The notes below the pieces were generated by a model that saw nothing but the letters and a program-made list of their open reading frames with translations, was not told the origin of the DNA and made no database searches. Of a DNA stretch of 64,000 nucleotides, positions 19,289 through 36,077 are shown in pieces; the first letter of the stretch is position 1, and every line of letters starts with the position of its first letter. The position numbers were made by a program, and so were the translations under genes. The DNA lies in contig CANNCO010000001.1 of assembly GCA_947503175.1 (NCBI GenBank), positions 248,001-312,000 of the forward strand, written 5' to 3'. The stretch is from an uncultured Paracoccaceae bacterium. GTDB taxonomy: Bacteria > Pseudomonadota > Alphaproteobacteria > Rhodobacterales > Rhodobacteraceae.

Positions 19289-20044
19289 CTATTGCGTGAT
19301 CAGATACGCGGGCGTTCCGTTCGGATCACCGACCAGCACAGATGCGCCCTCCTGCGGTGCCTCGCCATGAGGATCGGTGACCGTCCCCTTCAGGGCGCGG
19401 ACCCGGTGCAACGTGTCGGGCATGTTCTGCACCCGGATCGCGGGCGCCCAGGACGGACGACCATGCGGCTGGACTGCGTCTTCGGTAAGAACCGCGACTT
19501 CCGTTCCCGCCCGCATGATCGACTGACGGCCTCTGCCGGTGTCATCGGCGGGCAGGATGTCCCAATCGAAAAGGCTGCCATAGAATGCTGCGGGAAACGC
19601 GCCCGGCTGTGCGCGATAGCGTTCGGGGCCGAACTGCCGTGTCGGTGCGGGAAATGCGTGGCGGGACAGGCAAATGCCGAAAAGCGCACTGTTGGGATCC
19701 CGCAAAAGACAGTTGCGGCCGACCCCCGGAACCTCGAACGGGGCTTTCTCGACGGCCCCCTTGAGGTCTTCGGCCCTTGCGGCGATGGCGTCTACGTTCC
19801 CAACCTCGACATATGGAATCCATCCGTATGGAGGGGCATCCTCCAGTGCGACGAACCCGGCCCCGGCTTCGTCACCGGAAAGGGCCAGGATGAAATCTCT
19901 CTCACCGCCGCCCCAGGCGAAATCCTTTGCGTGCTCGACAACGTAATGCCAACCGGCAACGTCCCCGTAAAACGACCGGGACACATGCGCATCGTCGGTA
20001 AAGAGATCGTGCCAGACGATCCGGCCTGTCTTGTCTTCAGTCAT
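19289..20044 (-). CDS. Two-domain VOC-family protein
   Basis: A 251-residue protein with two glyoxalase-fold halves: IVWHDLFTDDAHVSRSFYGDVAGW at the N-terminus and ACAFYGSLFDWD-like (AAFYGSLFDWDILP) in the second half, near residue 155. This is the pattern of proteins annotated as glyoxalase-like or hydroxylase-like VOC proteins. The first half has the His (WHDLF) that often binds metal. The substrate is unknown. It is divergent from the BLUF gene across 257 bp. Confidence 0.8.
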   Translation of the reverse strand: MTEDKTGRIVWHDLFTDDAHVSRSFYGDVAGWHYVVEHAKDFAWGGGERDFILALSGDEAGAGFVALEDAPPYGWIPYVEVGNVDAIAARAEDLKGAVEKAPFEVPGVGRNCLLRDPNSALFGICLSRHAFPAPTRQFGPERYRAQPGAFPAAFYGSLFDWDILPADDTGRGRQSIMRAGTEVAVLTEDAVQPHGRPSWAPAIRVQNMPDTLHRVRALKGTVTDPHGEAPQEGASVLVGDPNGTPAYLITQ

Positions 20045-20301
20045 CGCGTTTCCTCAGAGAGATACGCGAGCGTTAGCGTCGAGTTTGCCTGTGTGCGTTG
20101 ATTTGCGTCAACGGGTCCGGGGTAGCAGAAACGGTCAGGACGCCTGTCACCGCCGGGCTTTGCCCGGCATGTCATGGCCCATGCAAAGTTAGCCTGCCTC
20201 CGATCCATAAAACTCGGTTGAGTTCGTCTTGCGGGGATTTAGCGAACATTAACGAGGGCATTCCATAAACGGGCCGTCAGAATTCAGGATGGGTCAACAC
20301 C

Positions 20302-20736
20302 ATGAAGCTATCGTTTGTGATCTATCGCAGCCAAGCCCGGCGCAAGCTCAACGAAAAGACGGTGATCGACATTCTTGCCGCAAGCGTCCGCAACAACCCG
20401 CGCGAAGGGATCACCGGGTTTCTGCACACGGATCGCGACTGTTTTCTGCAATATCTCGAAGGCCCGACTGCGCCCCTGAAGCGCAAGGTCCTCCGGATAC
20501 AGAAGGATCGCCGGCACAAGGATTTCCTGATCCTTGCGGAAGGCACGATTGAAGAACGTTTCTTCCCCAACTGGGACATGGGCCAGATCGCGTTGGACAC
20601 GATGCCGGCCGAAGGGCTGCTGGCAAAGAAGCAATGGTATCGCAAGAATCCGGATCTGGATCCTTTGCCGCTGATCCAGGCATTCGCGGCCCATGCCGGC
20701 AAACTCGAGACCGCAGAAATCAGCGCCATCGACTAG
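20302..20736 (+). CDS. BLUF-domain blue-light sensor
   Basis: A 144-residue flavin photoreceptor consisting of a BLUF domain plus a short helical tail. The photochemical residues are in place: Tyr8 in FVIYRS, Asn32 in NNPREGITG, Gln50 in FLQYLEG, and Trp91/Met93 in NWDM. RH at 71-72 and DRRHKDF are also typical. With no fused output domain it must act by binding a partner, as short BLUF proteins such as PixD/Slr1694 do. It stands alone between secE and nusG, divergent from a VOC gene. An inverted repeat (GCCGGGC at 20152-20158 with GCCCGGC at 20162-20168) lies in the shared promoter region. The target pathway cannot be told. Confidence 0.93.
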   Translation: MKLSFVIYRSQARRKLNEKTVIDILAASVRNNPREGITGFLHTDRDCFLQYLEGPTAPLKRKVLRIQKDRRHKDFLILAEGTIEERFFPNWDMGQIALDTMPAEGLLAKKQWYRKNPDLDPLPLIQAFAAHAGKLETAEISAID

Positions 20737-20794
20737 CGTCAGCAGGCAGGGGATCTGTCGTTCGGGATCACGTACCGTGCATTTCACATGACGA

Positions 20795-20817
20795 TGCGCA
20801 TGAAATACACATGGTTT
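20795..20817 (+). repeat. 23-bp interspersed repeat, copy 1
   Basis: An exact 23-bp match, in the opposite orientation, to 56180-56202. The element is embedded in a run of GCGCATG palindromic units (ATGCGCATG repeated at about 20794-20835). It lies between the BLUF gene and nusG, outside any gene. Confidence 0.7.
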
Positions 20818-20960
20818 GCGCATGGTATGCGCATGGAGCGTACGGTGACCCTTCACAGCCCTTGAAACCTGTGCCCGTCCCGTGTATTCGGCCCGCACTC
20901 CCCGACAGCATGATCGTCCGATTCTCTGGCGGATGCGTGTTGTCTGATGGGTGGAATTGG

Positions 20961-20990
20961 GTCAAGCAATTGACTTTTAAAGATAAAAAG
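20961..20990 (+). promoter_or_regulatory. Candidate nusG promoter with palindrome
   Basis: The perfect palindrome GTCAAGCAATTGAC occupies 20961-20974 and overlaps a good -35 hexamer, TTGACT (20970-20975). An A/T-rich tract follows, but no ideal -10 is seen at 17 bp. Because nusG is separated from secE, it needs its own promoter, and this is the best candidate. Confidence 0.4.
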
Positions 20991-21004
20991 GGACGATCCG
21001 GACA

Positions 21005-21538
21005 ATGGCGAAGCGCTGGTATTCTGTAAGCGTGCTCTCGAACTTCGAAAAGAAGGTCGCCGAGCAGATCCGCCACGCGGTCGAAGACGCCGGTCTCGAG
21101 GACGAGATCGAGGAAGTTCTTGTCCCGACCGAAGAAGTCATCGAAATCCGCCGCGGCAAAAAAGTCCCCACCGAACGCCGCTTCATGCCCGGCTATGTTC
21201 TGGTGCGGATGGAGATGTCGGATCAGGGTTATCATCTGGTGAACTCGATAAACCGCGTCACCGGATTTCTGGGCCCCCAGGGCCGCCCGATGCCGATGCG
21301 CGATGCCGAGGTCAACCAGATCCTGAACCGTGTCGAAGAAGGGCAGGAGGCGCCGCGCACCCTGATCTCTTTTGAGGTCGGTGAGAAGGTCAAGGTCAAC
21401 GACGGGCCGTTCGAGGATTTCGACGGCATGGTCGAAGAAGTGGACGAAGACAACCAGCGCCTAAAGGTGACGGTGTCGATCTTTGGCCGGGCCACCCCGG
21501 TCGAACTGGAATTCACCCAGGTCTCGAAAGAAACCTGA
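21005..21538 (+). CDS. nusG: Transcription termination/antitermination factor NusG
   Basis: RNA polymerase processivity factor that also links polymerase to Rho and the ribosome. It has 177 residues: an N-terminal NGN domain beginning [22 protein letters not shown] with [14 protein letters not shown], and a C-terminal KOW domain ([23 protein letters not shown]) ending [11 protein letters not shown]. Start and length are as in other alphaproteobacteria. It heads the nusG-rplK-rplA unit but lies 3.4 kb away from secE, its usual partner. Confidence 0.98.
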   Translation: MAKRWYSVSVLSNFEKKVAEQIRHAVEDAGLEDEIEEVLVPTEEVIEIRRGKKVPTERRFMPGYVLVRMEMSDQGYHLVNSINRVTGFLGPQGRPMPMRDAEVNQILNRVEEGQEAPRTLISFEVGEKVKVNDGPFEDFDGMVEEVDEDNQRLKVTVSIFGRATPVELEFTQVSKET

Positions 21539-21643
21539 GTGATTACTTGTGGGAGGCGAGGCGGCCGCGGCCACCGGACCAGACCACATCAACCTTAAGT
21601 CCCGGGGTCGCGACCGCCGGGATGTTGAGAAAGGAAAAGGCCA

Positions 21644-22072
21644 ATGGCCAAGAAAAAAGTAGGCTCCCTGAAGCTTCAGGTCCCTGCCGGACAAGCAAAC
21701 CCCTCACCGCCGGTCGGTCCGGCGCTGGGTCAGCGCGGCATCAACATCATGGAATTCTGCAAGGCGTTCAACGCCAAGACGCAGGAGATGGAGCCCGGCG
21801 CGCCTTGCCCCACCGTGATCACCTACTATCAGGACAAGTCCTTCACGATGGATATCAAGACGCCGCCTGCGTCTTACTACCTCAAGAAGGCCGCCAAGCT
21901 GAAATCCGGCGCCAAGCTGCCGTCGCGGGAAACCGTGGGCTCGGTCACATCCAAGCAGCTGCGTGAGATCGCAGAGGCCAAGATGAAAGACCTCAACGCC
22001 AATGACGTGGAAGCGGCAATGAAGATCATCCTCGGCTCGGCGCAGTCGATGGGTATCGAGGTGAAAGGATAA
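21644..22072 (+). CDS. rplK: 50S ribosomal protein L11
   Basis: L11 of the GTPase-associated centre, binding 23S rRNA helices 43/44. It has 142 residues starting [21 protein letters not shown] and includes [19 protein letters not shown], the conserved proline-rich N-terminal domain that is the thiostrepton site. It ends [12 protein letters not shown]. It follows nusG after 105 bp and is 3 bp from rplA, with which it forms a coupled pair. In many bacteria the L1 product represses this operon by binding its leader. A leader of about 100 bases is present here. Confidence 0.99.
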   Translation: MAKKKVGSLKLQVPAGQANPSPPVGPALGQRGINIMEFCKAFNAKTQEMEPGAPCPTVITYYQDKSFTMDIKTPPASYYLKKAAKLKSGAKLPSRETVGSVTSKQLREIAEAKMKDLNANDVEAAMKIILGSAQSMGIEVKG

Positions 22073-22075
22073 GTC

Positions 22076-22774
22076 ATGGGAAAGATGGGAAAAAGACTGA
22101 CCGCCGCCCGTGCAGCTTTCGAGGGCAAGGAAAACGTCACGGTTGAAGAGGCCGTCGATCTGGTCAAGTCGAACGCAACCGCGAAGTTCGACGAAACCAT
22201 CGAGATTTCGATGAACCTTGGCGTCGATCCGCGTCATGCGGACCAGATGGTTCGTGGCTCGGTCAACCTGCCGAACGGCACCGGCAAATCGGTCCGCGTG
22301 GCCGTGTTTGCCCGTGGTCCCAAGGCCGAAGAGGCCACCAAGGCAGGCGCCGATATCGTGGGCGCCGAGGATCTGATGGAGATCGTCCAGGGCGGCAAGA
22401 TCGAGTTCGATCGCTGCATCGCCACGCCGGACATGATGCCGATCGTCGGCCGTCTGGGGAAGGTTCTGGGACCGCGCAACCTGATGCCGAACCCAAAGGT
22501 CGGCACGGTGACGATGGATGTGGCCGAAGCCGTGACCGCCGCCAAAGGTGGTCAGGTGCAATTCAAGGCGGAAAAGAACGGCGTGGTCCATGCCGGTGTC
22601 GGCAAGGCATCTTTCGATGCGGTCAAGCTGGCCGAGAATGTCCGCGCCTTCGTCGATGCGGTCTCGAAGGCCAAACCTGCAGGCGCCAAGGGAACCTATA
22701 TGAAGAAGGTCTCGCTGACCTCGACCATGGGCCCCGGCGTTTCGGTTGACGTGGTATCCGCAACCGGCAACTGA
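22076..22774 (+). CDS. rplA: 50S ribosomal protein L1
   Basis: L1 of the ribosomal E-site stalk, known as a translational repressor of its own operon. It has 232 residues with the signature [11 protein letters not shown] and [21 protein letters not shown], and normal length. It is the last gene of nusG-rplK-rplA and is followed by an intrinsic terminator. The next ribosomal genes, rplJ and rplL, start 3.4 kb downstream instead of immediately. Confidence 0.99.
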   Translation: MGKMGKRLTAARAAFEGKENVTVEEAVDLVKSNATAKFDETIEISMNLGVDPRHADQMVRGSVNLPNGTGKSVRVAVFARGPKAEEATKAGADIVGAEDLMEIVQGGKIEFDRCIATPDMMPIVGRLGKVLGPRNLMPNPKVGTVTMDVAEAVTAAKGGQVQFKAEKNGVVHAGVGKASFDAVKLAENVRAFVDAVSKAKPAGAKGTYMKKVSLTSTMGPGVSVDVVSATGN

Positions 22775-22796
22775 GCCGGTGATGCGCGAAATCAGG

Positions 22797-22828
22797 AAGG
22801 GCGAGCCGGCCGGTTCGCCCTTTTTTCT
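22797..22828 (+). terminator. Intrinsic terminator after rplA
   Basis: AAGGGCGA (22797-22804) and TCGCCCTT (22815-22822) form the stem, with further G-C pairs toward the loop, followed by a T-rich tract (22821-22826). It cleanly ends the nusG-rplKA transcript, which separates it from the sulP gene. Confidence 0.9.
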
Positions 22829-23066
22829 TTGGCGACAGCGCGACACTTGGACAAAAGCCACCCGATCACGACTGCGAAGCGATTGAAACGGCGGGCACGC
22901 AGATGCGCTACACCCGCGATTGCGGATGCGGAGAGGCACTTATCATCGATATCGCCCCACATCTGAGCCATGCAAGCCACACACTTCAGGTATGCCCATG
23001 AATACCGTGCGTTTCCCGATCAGTGTGTTAGGTGAGCGCTAACTATCTTTCCATACAGGCAGGTCC

Positions 23067-24695
23067 ATGACCAAAACCATGATGGCGGCACTCGCCAATT
23101 CTGAAAGTGTTGCCGCGTTTTCCGCACCCGGCGGCGGGTTCGACCTGTCGCGTGCCCGGATCGAGCTTCTGGCAGGTCTGACCGTCGCCTTGGCGCTGGT
23201 TCCCGAGGCTGTGGCCTTTGCCTTCGTCGCGGGTGTGCACCCCCTGGTGGGTCTTTATGCGGCCTTAATCGTTGGCCTGATCACAGCCGTCTTCGGCGGC
23301 CGTCCCGGCATGATCTCGGGTGCGACGGGCGCCTTGGCGGTGGTCATGGTCTCGCTCGTCGCGGTGCATGGGGTTGAGTATCTTTTCGCAACCGTCGTTC
23401 TGATGGGTCTGATCCAGATCGGGGCCGGGGTCTTCAAGCTGGGCAAGTTCATCCGGCTGGTTCCGCATCCGGTGATGCTTGGCTTTGTGAACGGTCTGGC
23501 GATTGTCATCTTTCTGGCTCAGCTCAGCCAGTTTCAGGTGCCCGGAACGGCGGAAAGCAATGGTCACGGGCTGGCTCAGGGTGAGTGGATGACAGGCTGG
23601 CCGCTGGTCACCATGCTTGCGCTCGTTGCGGTGACGATGGCGATCATCTGGATCATGCCACGGATCACGAGCGCGGTGCCTGCGCCACTGGCCGGGATCG
23701 GCATCGTGGCCCTCGCCGTCATCGCCTTCGGGATCGATGTGCCCCGCGTGGGCGATCTGGCATCGATCGAAGGTGGATTGCCGTCCTTTCATGTCCCGAT
23801 GGTCCCCCTGACGTTCGAGACGTTCGAGATCATCCTGCCTTACGCGCTGATCCTTGCGGCCATCGGCCTGATCGAGAGCCTGCTGACCCTGAACCTTGTG
23901 GGCGAGATCACCGGTCAGAAGGGCGGTGCGAGCCGCGAATGCATCGCTCAAGGCGCGGCCAATACGGTGACCGGGTTCTTCGGCGGCATGGGCGGTTGCG
24001 CCATGATCGGGCAGTCGATGATCAATGTGAAATCCGGCGGGCGGACGCGATTGTCCGGTATCTCGGCGGCTCTGTTCCTGCTTCTTTTTATCGTCGTTGC
24101 GGCTCCGCTGATCGAACAGATCCCGCTCGCTGCCCTTGTGGGGGTCATGTTCATGGTCGTGATCGGGACGTTCGCGTGGAACAGCTTCAAGATCATGCGC
24201 AAGGTGCCTTTGACCGATGCCATGGTGATCGTCCTCGTCACCGGCGTAACGGTCGCCTATGACCTTGCCATCGCGGTTGTGGTCGGTGTGATCGTCTCTG
24301 CGCTGGCCTATGCGTGGAACAACGCCACGCGGATTCATGCGGTTGCGCATACGACGCCTGAAGGCGCCCGGGTCTATCAGATACAGGGCCCTTTGTTTTT
24401 CGGTTCAGCCGAAGGATTTGCGGACCTCTTTGATGTGGCGGGCGATCCGTCCCTTGTCGTGGTCGATTTCGCGGGCAGTCGCGTGGTCGATCAATCCGCG
24501 CTGACGGCGATCGAGGCCCTCGCCGAGAAGTACGAGGCCGCGGGAAAATCCATTCAGCTTCGCCATCTGAGCCGCGATTGCCATCATCTCCTGTCGCGCG
24601 CGGGTCAGTTGATGATCGATAGTGATGATGATCCGGAGTACGAGATCGCAACGGATTATGCGGTAAGGACAGGCATCATGGGGGCCGGTCACTGA
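23067..24695 (+). CDS. SulP-family inorganic anion transporter
   Basis: A 542-residue SLC26/SulP carrier for sulfate, bicarbonate or a similar anion. The membrane part begins RIELLAGLTVALALVPEAVAFAF, the family's first helix. GGMGGCAMIGQSMINVKSGG around residues 308-327 is the conserved central motif. A cytoplasmic STAS domain runs from about 420 to 520 (VYQIQGPLFFGSAEGF, VVVDFAGSRVVDQSALTAIEAL). The substrate is undetermined. It sits between rplA and rplJ, an unusual place, with its own promoter region after the rplA terminator. Confidence 0.93.
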   Translation: MTKTMMAALANSESVAAFSAPGGGFDLSRARIELLAGLTVALALVPEAVAFAFVAGVHPLVGLYAALIVGLITAVFGGRPGMISGATGALAVVMVSLVAVHGVEYLFATVVLMGLIQIGAGVFKLGKFIRLVPHPVMLGFVNGLAIVIFLAQLSQFQVPGTAESNGHGLAQGEWMTGWPLVTMLALVAVTMAIIWIMPRITSAVPAPLAGIGIVALAVIAFGIDVPRVGDLASIEGGLPSFHVPMVPLTFETFEIILPYALILAAIGLIESLLTLNLVGEITGQKGGASRECIAQGAANTVTGFFGGMGGCAMIGQSMINVKSGGRTRLSGISAALFLLLFIVVAAPLIEQIPLAALVGVMFMVVIGTFAWNSFKIMRKVPLTDAMVIVLVTGVTVAYDLAIAVVVGVIVSALAYAWNNATRIHAVAHTTPEGARVYQIQGPLFFGSAEGFADLFDVAGDPSLVVVDFAGSRVVDQSALTAIEALAEKYEAAGKSIQLRHLSRDCHHLLSRAGQLMIDSDDDPEYEIATDYAVRTGIMGAGH

Positions 24696-24831
24696 CCTGG
24701 CCCTCCGAAAAAGCGCGGCTTCCCGGTCACAGTAACTCTCTCGAGCAGAAAAGAGGGGAGTCACGGCGGACGTCGAATGATAGTGCTGCACTCAAAGCAG
24801 TAAGAAAAAAACAGGCAGGCAAGGCCGGGCG

Positions 24832-25911
24832 ATGCCCACCACTTTCGATGTCATATTCCTCGGCAACTTTGCCGATGTCGATACCGTTGCGGGCAACCAG
24901 ACGGCTGAAAACGCGTCGGCTCTGGTGGGAACGACGGTCGGCGGCATTGGCAATGCTCTGGCCAACAATATCCAGACCCTGTCACCGGGGACGGGCGGCG
25001 GATCGAACGGGTATTACGATAATGACAATTCGCCGTCCGAGACATTCCGGATCGATGGCGGCCCGCCCCAGACATTCGATTTCGCACTCGCCTACAACGC
25101 GACCATCACCTATCTCGACGGTACGACCGCGCAGGTTTCCGCCGTCGTCTTTCAGGACGTAGACGGCAACACGTATCTGGCGCCCGAGTTTTCGTTCAAC
25201 GGCGACCAGCAGGCCTATAACGCCAACGCGCTTCTTTCGATCAGCCTCGATAGTGTTCTGGGCGACACCTATTCGGGAATGACCGATGACCGTGTCTCCG
25301 AGAACAGCTTTGTCATCTGCTACACGGAGGGCGCGCTGATCGAGACGCCGCTTGGCCCGGTTTCTGTCGAACGGCTGAGGGCAGGGGATATGGTGCGCAC
25401 CCGCGATAAAGGCGCCATGCCGATCCGCTGGATCGGGGCCGTCACCCGCGATTGCGAAGAGCGTTTCATGCCGGTCCGGATCAAGAAGGGTGCGCTTGGC
25501 GGTGGCTTGCCCGAGCGGGATCTCGTCGTATCGCCGCAGCATCGGATGCTTCTGCGCTCAAAGATCGCCGGGCGTATGTTCGGGACGCCCGAAATGCTTG
25601 TCGCGGCGAAAAAGCTGATCGGGATACCGGGTATCGATCTGGCCCGGGACCATGAACGGGTAACCTACGTGCATTTCCTCCTGGAAACGCACGAGATTGT
25701 CTTTGCCGAAGGGGCGCCTAGCGAATCCCTTCTGGCAGGGCCGCAGGCACGGATGGCGCTGGGGCAAGAGGAAGCAGCCGAGATCGAGGCGCTTTTCCCG
25801 GGCCTTCTGGATCAGACATGCGCGCCGGCGTTGCCGATCGCGCAGGGACGACCCGTCCAGACCTTGATTTCGCGCCATCAGCGCAATTCTCAGCCACTTC
25901 TGCAGTTTTAG
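24832..25911 (+). CDS. Hint-domain protein (Hedgehog/intein-type)
   Basis: A 359-residue protein. The first 155 residues are acidic and Asn/Gly-rich, resembling secreted repeat proteins. From residue 163 the Hint domain begins with a nucleophile Cys in FVICYTEGALIETPLGPVSVERLRAGD. The domain continues with PIRWIGAV and DLVVSPQHRMLL (the block with His). These Hint proteins are abundant in Rhodobacterales, usually exported and of unknown function. No classical signal peptide is seen, so type I secretion is possible. It lies between sulP and the rplJ leader. Confidence 0.85.
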   Translation: MPTTFDVIFLGNFADVDTVAGNQTAENASALVGTTVGGIGNALANNIQTLSPGTGGGSNGYYDNDNSPSETFRIDGGPPQTFDFALAYNATITYLDGTTAQVSAVVFQDVDGNTYLAPEFSFNGDQQAYNANALLSISLDSVLGDTYSGMTDDRVSENSFVICYTEGALIETPLGPVSVERLRAGDMVRTRDKGAMPIRWIGAVTRDCEERFMPVRIKKGALGGGLPERDLVVSPQHRMLLRSKIAGRMFGTPEMLVAAKKLIGIPGIDLARDHERVTYVHFLLETHEIVFAEGAPSESLLAGPQARMALGQEEAAEIEALFPGLLDQTCAPALPIAQGRPVQTLISRHQRNSQPLLQF

Positions 25912-26209
25912 GCCGGTTTTCCCGCAGCAGCCCGCATTAGGGGCTTGGCAATCGCTTCAAACGGGAGTAGAGACCGGCTCGCTTCCGGTTTCCACATTTT
26001 CGTGGGGGCCGGTTGATTCGTCCGAGACGGTGGGTGCTGGCAATACAGCCTGCATAATTCCTGCCTGAGACGGGAACAGAGCATTTCTTCGGGTGCCTCC
26101 GGGCCACCCCGAGGGCGACTTGCGAAGGACCCGTAAGGACCCGACGTCGGGTTTCTTACCCGGCGGAAGCTGAGCCGGAGGGTCAAACCTCCATAACTTG
26201 GAGTAAACT
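25912..26209 (+). promoter_or_regulatory. Long leader of rplJ (probable L10 leader)
   Basis: Nearly 300 bp of non-coding sequence ends at the GTG of rplJ. It contains several GC hairpins (for example GGGTCCTTA-type and CCGACGTCGGG-type stems around 26135-26165). In many bacteria the L10(L12)4 complex binds such a leader to repress rplJL translation. I infer that role from position and structure, not from a recognised motif match. A plausible promoter, TTGGCA near 25947, lies at its start. Confidence 0.5.
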
Positions 26210-26728
26210 GTGGATAGAGCCCAGAAAGAGAAAGTGGTCGATGAACTCGGCCAGATCTTCGAAAGCTCTGGCGTCGTGGTGGTTGCCCGCTACGAAGGCA
26301 TGACAGTGTCCGAGATGCAGGATCTGCGCGCTCAGATGCGCGATGTAGACGGATCCGTGCGTGTCGCCAAGAACAGGCTCGCCAAGATCGCCCTTGAGGG
26401 AAAATCGAACGCATCGCTCGGTGACCTTCTTACGGGAATGACTGTACTTGCCTATTCCGAAGATCCAACGGCTGCGGCCCGGGTCATCAACAAGTACGCC
26501 AAGGACAACAAGAAGTTGGAAATCCTTGGTGGTGCTATGGGCGAGACGGCTCTTGACGCCGCCGGTGTCAAAGCGGTTGCCGATATGCCATCGCGGGAGG
26601 AGCTTATTGCTTCGATCGCGGGCTGCATTGGCGCACCTGCTTCGAACATTGCCGGGGCGATTGGCGCACCTGCTTCGAACGTCGCAAGCATTCTCTCGAC
26701 AATCGAGGAGCGCGCGGAAGCCGCGTGA
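26210..26728 (+). CDS. rplJ: 50S ribosomal protein L10
   Basis: L10, the base of the L7/L12 stalk. It has 172 residues starting at GTG (26210), which follows TTGGAG. It contains [23 protein letters not shown] and [12 protein letters not shown], the family's N-terminal rRNA-binding part. The helical C-terminus holds repeated GAPASN blocks before the L12-binding helix ([16 protein letters not shown]). rplL follows after 65 bp. Confidence 0.98.
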   Translation: MDRAQKEKVVDELGQIFESSGVVVVARYEGMTVSEMQDLRAQMRDVDGSVRVAKNRLAKIALEGKSNASLGDLLTGMTVLAYSEDPTAAARVINKYAKDNKKLEILGGAMGETALDAAGVKAVADMPSREELIASIAGCIGAPASNIAGAIGAPASNVASILSTIEERAEAA

Positions 26729-26793
26729 TCCTACCCGTCATGTCCTCGTGGGGTTGAAACCCCGACGTTGGAACCCATCTTAAGGAACCGAAA

Positions 26794-27177
26794 ATGGCTG
26801 ATCTGAAGAAACTTGCTGAAGAGATCGTGGGTCTCACGCTTCTCGAAGCCCAGGAACTGAAAACCATCCTCAAGGACGAGTACGGCATCGAGCCCGCAGC
26901 TGGCGGCGCAGTGATGATGGCTGGTCCGGCTGCTGGCGGCGACGCTGCCGGTGGCGGTGAAGAGCAGACTGAATTTGACGTGATCCTCAAGGCCGCTGGC
27001 GCCCAGAAGATCAACGTCATCAAAGAGGTCCGCGGAATCACCGGTCTTGGCCTGAAAGAAGCCAAGGATCTGGTCGAAGCCGGTGGCAAGGCCGTGAAAG
27101 AACAGGTCTCGAAGGCGGAGGCCGAAGAGATCAAAGGCAAGCTCGAAGCGGCAGGCGCCGAAGTCGAGCTTAAGTGA
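26794..27177 (+). CDS. rplL: 50S ribosomal protein L7/L12
   Basis: The flexible stalk protein that recruits translation GTPases. It has 127 residues: an N-terminal dimerisation part ([20 protein letters not shown]), an Ala/Gly hinge around residues 36-53, and the conserved C-terminal domain with [23 protein letters not shown] and [13 protein letters not shown]. It is the second gene of rplJL. A strong hairpin 77 bp beyond its stop probably reduces read-through into rpoBC. Confidence 0.99.
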   Translation: MADLKKLAEEIVGLTLLEAQELKTILKDEYGIEPAAGGAVMMAGPAAGGDAAGGGEEQTEFDVILKAAGAQKINVIKEVRGITGLGLKEAKDLVEAGGKAVKEQVSKAEAEEIKGKLEAAGAEVELK

Positions 27178-27253
27178 TTGCTGGCCGACGGACGGCGATC
27201 ATCCCGGACGCGGCACGCGATCCGGGGTCTCCTCCGTCGGCGCGCAAGATACT

Positions 27254-27280
27254 GGTCGGGTCCGGTTTCCGGACCCGACC
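27254..27280 (+). promoter_or_regulatory. Perfect 12-bp hairpin between rplL and rpoB
   Basis: GGTCGGGTCCGG and CCGGACCCGACC with a TTT loop form a perfect 27-nt hairpin. It is not followed by a T tract. In other bacteria an attenuator or RNase III processing site sits here and sets the ratio of ribosomal protein to polymerase subunit synthesis; I infer the same. A second weaker hairpin follows at about 27299-27315. Confidence 0.6.
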
Positions 27281-27452
27281 TTCCGCGTCTCAGGAAGGGC
27301 CCTGACGAACAGGGCGTTTCCTAAGGTGCGGATCGGTCGGGCGGCTGCCTGTGGGAGGGCAGCCAGGTATGGACCGGTTCAACCTGTTTCACCGACGCCC
27401 GGCCGGGCCCCGACGGCTGGTGTGTCTGCGAAAGCGAAAGGTGAACGACCCT

Positions 27453-31610
<4,158 letters not shown>

Positions 31611-31677
31611 CCGGCCCAACCCTCACGGCCGGGGGACACCCCGGCCCGTACCCTCTCCGCCAGATTAGGAAGCTGAA

Positions 31678-35919
<4,242 letters not shown>

Positions 35920-35943
35920 TCCTCGCGTTTCTCAGCTATTGGA

Positions 35944-35974
35944 AAGCCCCGCTTCGCCGGGGCTTTTCTTTTTC
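35944..35974 (+). terminator. Intrinsic terminator after rpoC
   Basis: AAGCCCCG (35944-35951) and CGGGGCTT (35958-35965) pair across a 6-nt loop and are followed by TTCTTTTTC. It lies 25 bp past the rpoC stop. Confidence 0.92.
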
Positions 35975-35980
35975 GGAAGC

Positions 35981-36064
35981 TCGGGGGCGCTGCCCCCGAA
36001 CCCCCGGAGTATTTCGGGAACAATGAAGTTAACCGAAGGTGGTTTCATTGTTCCGAAAATACTC
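35981..36064. repeat. Composite intergenic repeat with two nested hairpins
   Basis: The first hairpin is TCGGGGGC / GCCCCCGA (35981-35988, 35992-35999). Directly after it, 22-nt arms at 36007-36028 and 36043-36064 match each other inverted at 19 of 22 positions (two internal mismatches and one terminal G-T wobble) around a 14-nt loop. Such CCCCCGGAGTATTT elements are common between genes in Rhodobacterales, as I recall; the family is not formally named to my knowledge. It may protect or terminate the rpoC and lipB transcripts. Confidence 0.6.
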
Positions 36065-36077
36065 AGACCCCGACCGT

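Noticed and set aside
20238-20253. CtrA-like site TTTA-N7-TTAAC upstream of the BLUF gene
   Set aside because: The first half-site has a mismatch and a single imperfect box in an A/T-rich promoter is expected by chance.
27351-27452. Longer rpoB reading frame starting at 27351
   Set aside because: The extra 34 residues are not in known RpoB proteins, and they cover the leader hairpin region. The conserved protein starts at 27453.
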